Positions 61,804 to 64,000 of a stretch of 64,000 nucleotides of DNA are shown in pieces. The translations under genes and the position numbers were made by a program. The notes under the pieces were generated by a model, which saw nothing but the letters and a program-made list of their open reading frames with translations, ran no database searches and was not told the origin of the DNA. Source of the DNA: Alkalimarinus coralli. GTDB lineage: Bacteria > Pseudomonadota > Gammaproteobacteria > Pseudomonadales > Oleiphilaceae. The stretch is taken from positions 459,130 through 523,129 of the forward strand of contig NZ_CP096016.1 of NCBI RefSeq assembly GCF_023650515.1, in the 5' to 3' direction. How positions within the stretch are numbered: the stretch's first letter is position 1; the number at the start of each line of letters is the position of its first letter.

Positions 61804-63483
61804 GTGCATAGTTTAAAAAGCAGTTTAAAACGATGCGTATCTGCATTTTTTAGTCTTCGGTCTGTCGTCGCGATGTTTGCCGTGTTGACGCTACTGCTGC
61901 AGCACCAGCACGCTGTTTTGGCGTGGGTTGATCAATCACTTTTTCTCATCGGCCAGGAAATTTTATACCCGGAAATGAGTGTGTCTATATGGCCACCGGA
62001 GATCCGTGATGGTGCCTGGTTCAGCCAGCAGCTCATGGAATATCGGCTCTATTTGCCTGAGCATTTCCAATGGCTCGAAATACTGCTTATTTCATGCTGC
62101 GCTTCATTCCTGATCATTATTCTGCCCCACCTAAACCTTTTTACCGGCATGTTGTTGGTGTTGTGTGCTGCGGCATCACTGGTCGTGACTCAACTGTTTC
62201 AGCAGGTGTTTAGGCAGCAGTGGTATCCGCTGGGAGTAACTGTTCAATTTTTGGTCGCTGGCTATTGGCTCATGCTGTTTTGGTTGCTTCCCCATAAACG
62301 AATACAGTCGCTGTCAGATGAGTTGCGGGGCACAAAAGTCAGGTTAAGCCGTCTGTTATCACAGCAAGGGCAGTTTCACGAAGCCAATGAAGTGCTGGTG
62401 GCGTGCCCAATGAATGGTGACGTATTGGATGCAACCTATGACATTGCGCTGCAACATGAGCGAAAGCGCCAATATGATCTGGCCATTGCCGCGTATGAGC
62501 GAATTGCGGCAGCAAAACGTAACTATAAAGATGTGACTCACCGACTGGGTGAACTGAAAAAGTTTGATCAGTCCAGCCATCAAGCGCTGGGTTCAAACGA
62601 TATCGCCAGTACCTTGGTGCTGCCAGATAAGGCCGTCGGCAAACCCGTTTTAGGTCGTTATGAGATTGAGCGAGAGTTAGGGCGCGGAGCAATGGGTGTT
62701 GTCTATTTGGGTAGAGACCCCAAAATTGCGCGCACTGTAGCAATCAAAACGTTAAGTTACAGCCAGTTTGATGAGCATATGCTGGCAGAGTTGAAGCAGC
62801 GTTTCTTCAGGGAAGCTGAAGCCGCAGGGCGCTTGAGCCACCCAAGCATTGTTACGGTGTATGACGTGGGTGAAGAGCCTGACCTGGCGTTTATTGCGAT
62901 GGATTATGCCGAAGGCGAGCCACTCAGTCGTTTTTGCAAACCGGGCTCACTGCTTTCGGTAGAGCGAGTGCACCTGATTATTCAAAAGGTTGCGGAAGCC
63001 CTTGAGTATGCCCACCGGCAAAACATTGTACACCGGGATATTAAACCGGGAAATATCATCTACAACCCGTCAAATCAGTGTGTAAAAGTCACTGACTTTG
63101 GCATTGCCAAAATAGTTGATGATTCAAAAACCAAAACCGGAAATGTGATGGGCAGCCCGTTATACATGTCGCCTGAGCAGTTAATGGGCAAAAAGGTTGC
63201 GGGGCAGTCTGATGTCTATAGTCTGGGGGTGACCTTCTACCAGCTTCTGACCGGGGTTACGCCATTTGAAGGGGACTCGCTGGCAAACCTGACCTATCAA
63301 ATTATTCATCAGAAACACCGCCCGATAAAGTCCATACGCGCCGATATCCCCTCGGCAACCATCCGAATTGTTAACAAGGCACTACAGAAAGACCCTGAAA
63401 AACGCTTTGAGTCAGCGGGCTCCATGGCCCAGGCCATACAAAAGGCCATCTCCAAAGCGTTTTCCGGGGAGGTGGCATCATGA
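61804..63483 (+). CDS. membrane Ser/Thr protein kinase (PknB-like)
   Basis: The 559-residue protein starts at a GTG. Its N-terminal third has about four hydrophobic segments with a short periplasmic loop (a CHASE2-like arrangement). A charged linker with a TPR-like part (about 180-260) follows, then the kinase domain (about 285-550). Kinase motifs are complete: GRGAMGVVYLG, VAIK, HRDIKPGNIIY (catalytic), DFGIAK (metal binding) and SPLYMSPEQ. It phosphorylates Ser/Thr in the cytoplasm. The PP2C phosphatase overlaps its stop, the usual on/off pair. Confidence 0.88.
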   Translation: MHSLKSSLKRCVSAFFSLRSVVAMFAVLTLLLQHQHAVLAWVDQSLFLIGQEILYPEMSVSIWPPEIRDGAWFSQQLMEYRLYLPEHFQWLEILLISCCASFLIIILPHLNLFTGMLLVLCAAASLVVTQLFQQVFRQQWYPLGVTVQFLVAGYWLMLFWLLPHKRIQSLSDELRGTKVRLSRLLSQQGQFHEANEVLVACPMNGDVLDATYDIALQHERKRQYDLAIAAYERIAAAKRNYKDVTHRLGELKKFDQSSHQALGSNDIASTLVLPDKAVGKPVLGRYEIERELGRGAMGVVYLGRDPKIARTVAIKTLSYSQFDEHMLAELKQRFFREAEAAGRLSHPSIVTVYDVGEEPDLAFIAMDYAEGEPLSRFCKPGSLLSVERVHLIIQKVAEALEYAHRQNIVHRDIKPGNIIYNPSNQCVKVTDFGIAKIVDDSKTKTGNVMGSPLYMSPEQLMGKKVAGQSDVYSLGVTFYQLLTGVTPFEGDSLANLTYQIIHQKHRPIKSIRADIPSATIRIVNKALQKDPEKRFESAGSMAQAIQKAISKAFSGEVAS

Positions 63484-64000
63484 GCCTGCGTGTTTACGGT
63501 GAAACTAATATTGGGCTTTCGCGAAAGCAGAACGAAGATGCGATTGCATGGCACTGCTCCAGTAATGGAAATAATGTGGTGGCGGTTTTAGCGGATGGCA
63601 TGGGAGGCCGCCCAGGCGGTGATGTTGCCAGCAAAACTGCGGTAGATATCTGCATGACTCAGCTGCTTCCATTTGTCGAGCAGGATCATGTCAGCATTAC
63701 CGATATTATTGAAATATTGAATCGCGTGGTGGCGGATGCGAATAGCGCCATCAGAGCCGTCAGGGAAAAAGAGCAAATATATGCTCGTATGGGCACGACA
63801 CTGCTGGTGTTATGGGTGTTGGGGGATCAGGCATTTGTTGCAAATATCGGTGACTCCCGTTGTTATCGCTTATCTAAAAGCGAAGCGAAACAAATTACCA
63901 AAGATGACACCGTTGCCCAGGCGATGGTTGATGATGGCTCAATTTCCGCCAATGATATTCATCGGGTTCCGTTCAAGAATGTACTAACGAAGGCGGTTGG
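63480..64000 (+). CDS. PP2C-type Ser/Thr phosphatase, cut by window end
   Basis: The ATG at 63480 overlaps the kinase stop codon. The first 173 codons are in the window: N-terminal 'GLSRKQNEDAI', the metal-binding DGMGG (about residue 40), and 'GDSRCYRL'. It is a PPM/PP2C phosphatase that reverses the neighbouring kinase. The 3' part lies beyond the window. Such pairs also occur in type VI secretion control, but no T6SS gene is visible. Confidence 0.9.
   Translation, partial: MSLRVYGETNIGLSRKQNEDAIAWHCSSNGNNVVAVLADGMGGRPGGDVASKTAVDICMTQLLPFVEQDHVSITDIIEILNRVVADANSAIRAVREKEQIYARMGTTLLVLWVLGDQAFVANIGDSRCYRLSKSEAKQITKDDTVAQAMVDDGSISANDIHRVPFKNVLTKAV

Overview
The window looks like chromosomal DNA of a Gram-negative gammaproteobacterium, probably aquatic and metal-exposed. 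It has RND pumps with outer-membrane channels, a periplasmic multicopper oxidase with CopB, Lol-like and FtsX-like envelope ABC parts, CbpA/CbpM, a PEP-CTERM protein, and IS elements typical of gammaproteobacteria. I cannot name a species from the sequence alone. All family names come from recognising motifs by eye; no database search was run.

Layout. (1) 1-8.1 kb: regulators (AraC tail, MalT-like LuxR, AraC), an EamA exporter, a PilZ protein, a CDF metal exporter and a LysE exporter. (2) 8.2-33.6 kb: a large copper-handling island. It holds a cusCBFA-type efflux operon with a PII-like protein and a blue-copper protein, then a MerR regulator and a CopA-type P-type ATPase. The ATPase is followed by a long co-directional run: a small cupredoxin, DUF2933, a membrane methyltransferase, two c-type cytochromes, an HMA-like protein, a CMD protein, DUF3047, and a LolA-like protein with an ABC ATPase, a doubled FtsX-type permease and an outer-membrane protein. 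Facing it are copB, the copA oxidase and several small secreted His/Cys/Met-rich proteins. Three MerR-type promoters with 19-bp spacers and dyads drive the cus operon, the ATPase run and one small secreted protein. (3) 33.4-48.3 kb: small stress genes (TerB, cupin), an SDR/diheme cytochrome/flavin amine oxidase cluster, cbpA-cbpM, transporters, an arsR/permease pair with two matching operators, and a tetR-RND pump locus with two matching operators.

(4) 48.5-59.6 kb is a mosaic. It contains a decayed integron cassette array with no integrase in view: single genes or gene pairs bounded by GTTRRRY-like sites whose reverse complements occur just after each gene's stop, as cassette biology predicts. 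The cargo includes a GNAT acetyltransferase, an AAA-ATPase/TOPRIM pair that resembles a phage-defence module, a frameshifted acidic protein and a small membrane protein. The array is invaded by an intact IS21-type element (5-bp target duplication), remnants of IS110-, IS3- and IS4-type elements, and six direct copies of an unexplained ~52-bp repeat that often sits where an attC or IS is cut. It is bracketed by two copies of a cupredoxin gene, one decayed. (5) 59.7-64 kb: a small hypothetical protein, a PhaC-like hydrolase, and a membrane Ser/Thr kinase overlapping a PP2C phosphatase that runs off the window.

Working picture: the 8-33 kb island senses copper through MerR-type control, pumps it from cytoplasm to periplasm (P-type ATPase) and out of the cell (CusCBA), and buffers and oxidises it in the periplasm (CusF, cupredoxins, CopA/CopB). 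The LolA/ABC/outer-membrane-protein module attached to it is the least understood part. The cassette array is the other place where undescribed biology is likely.
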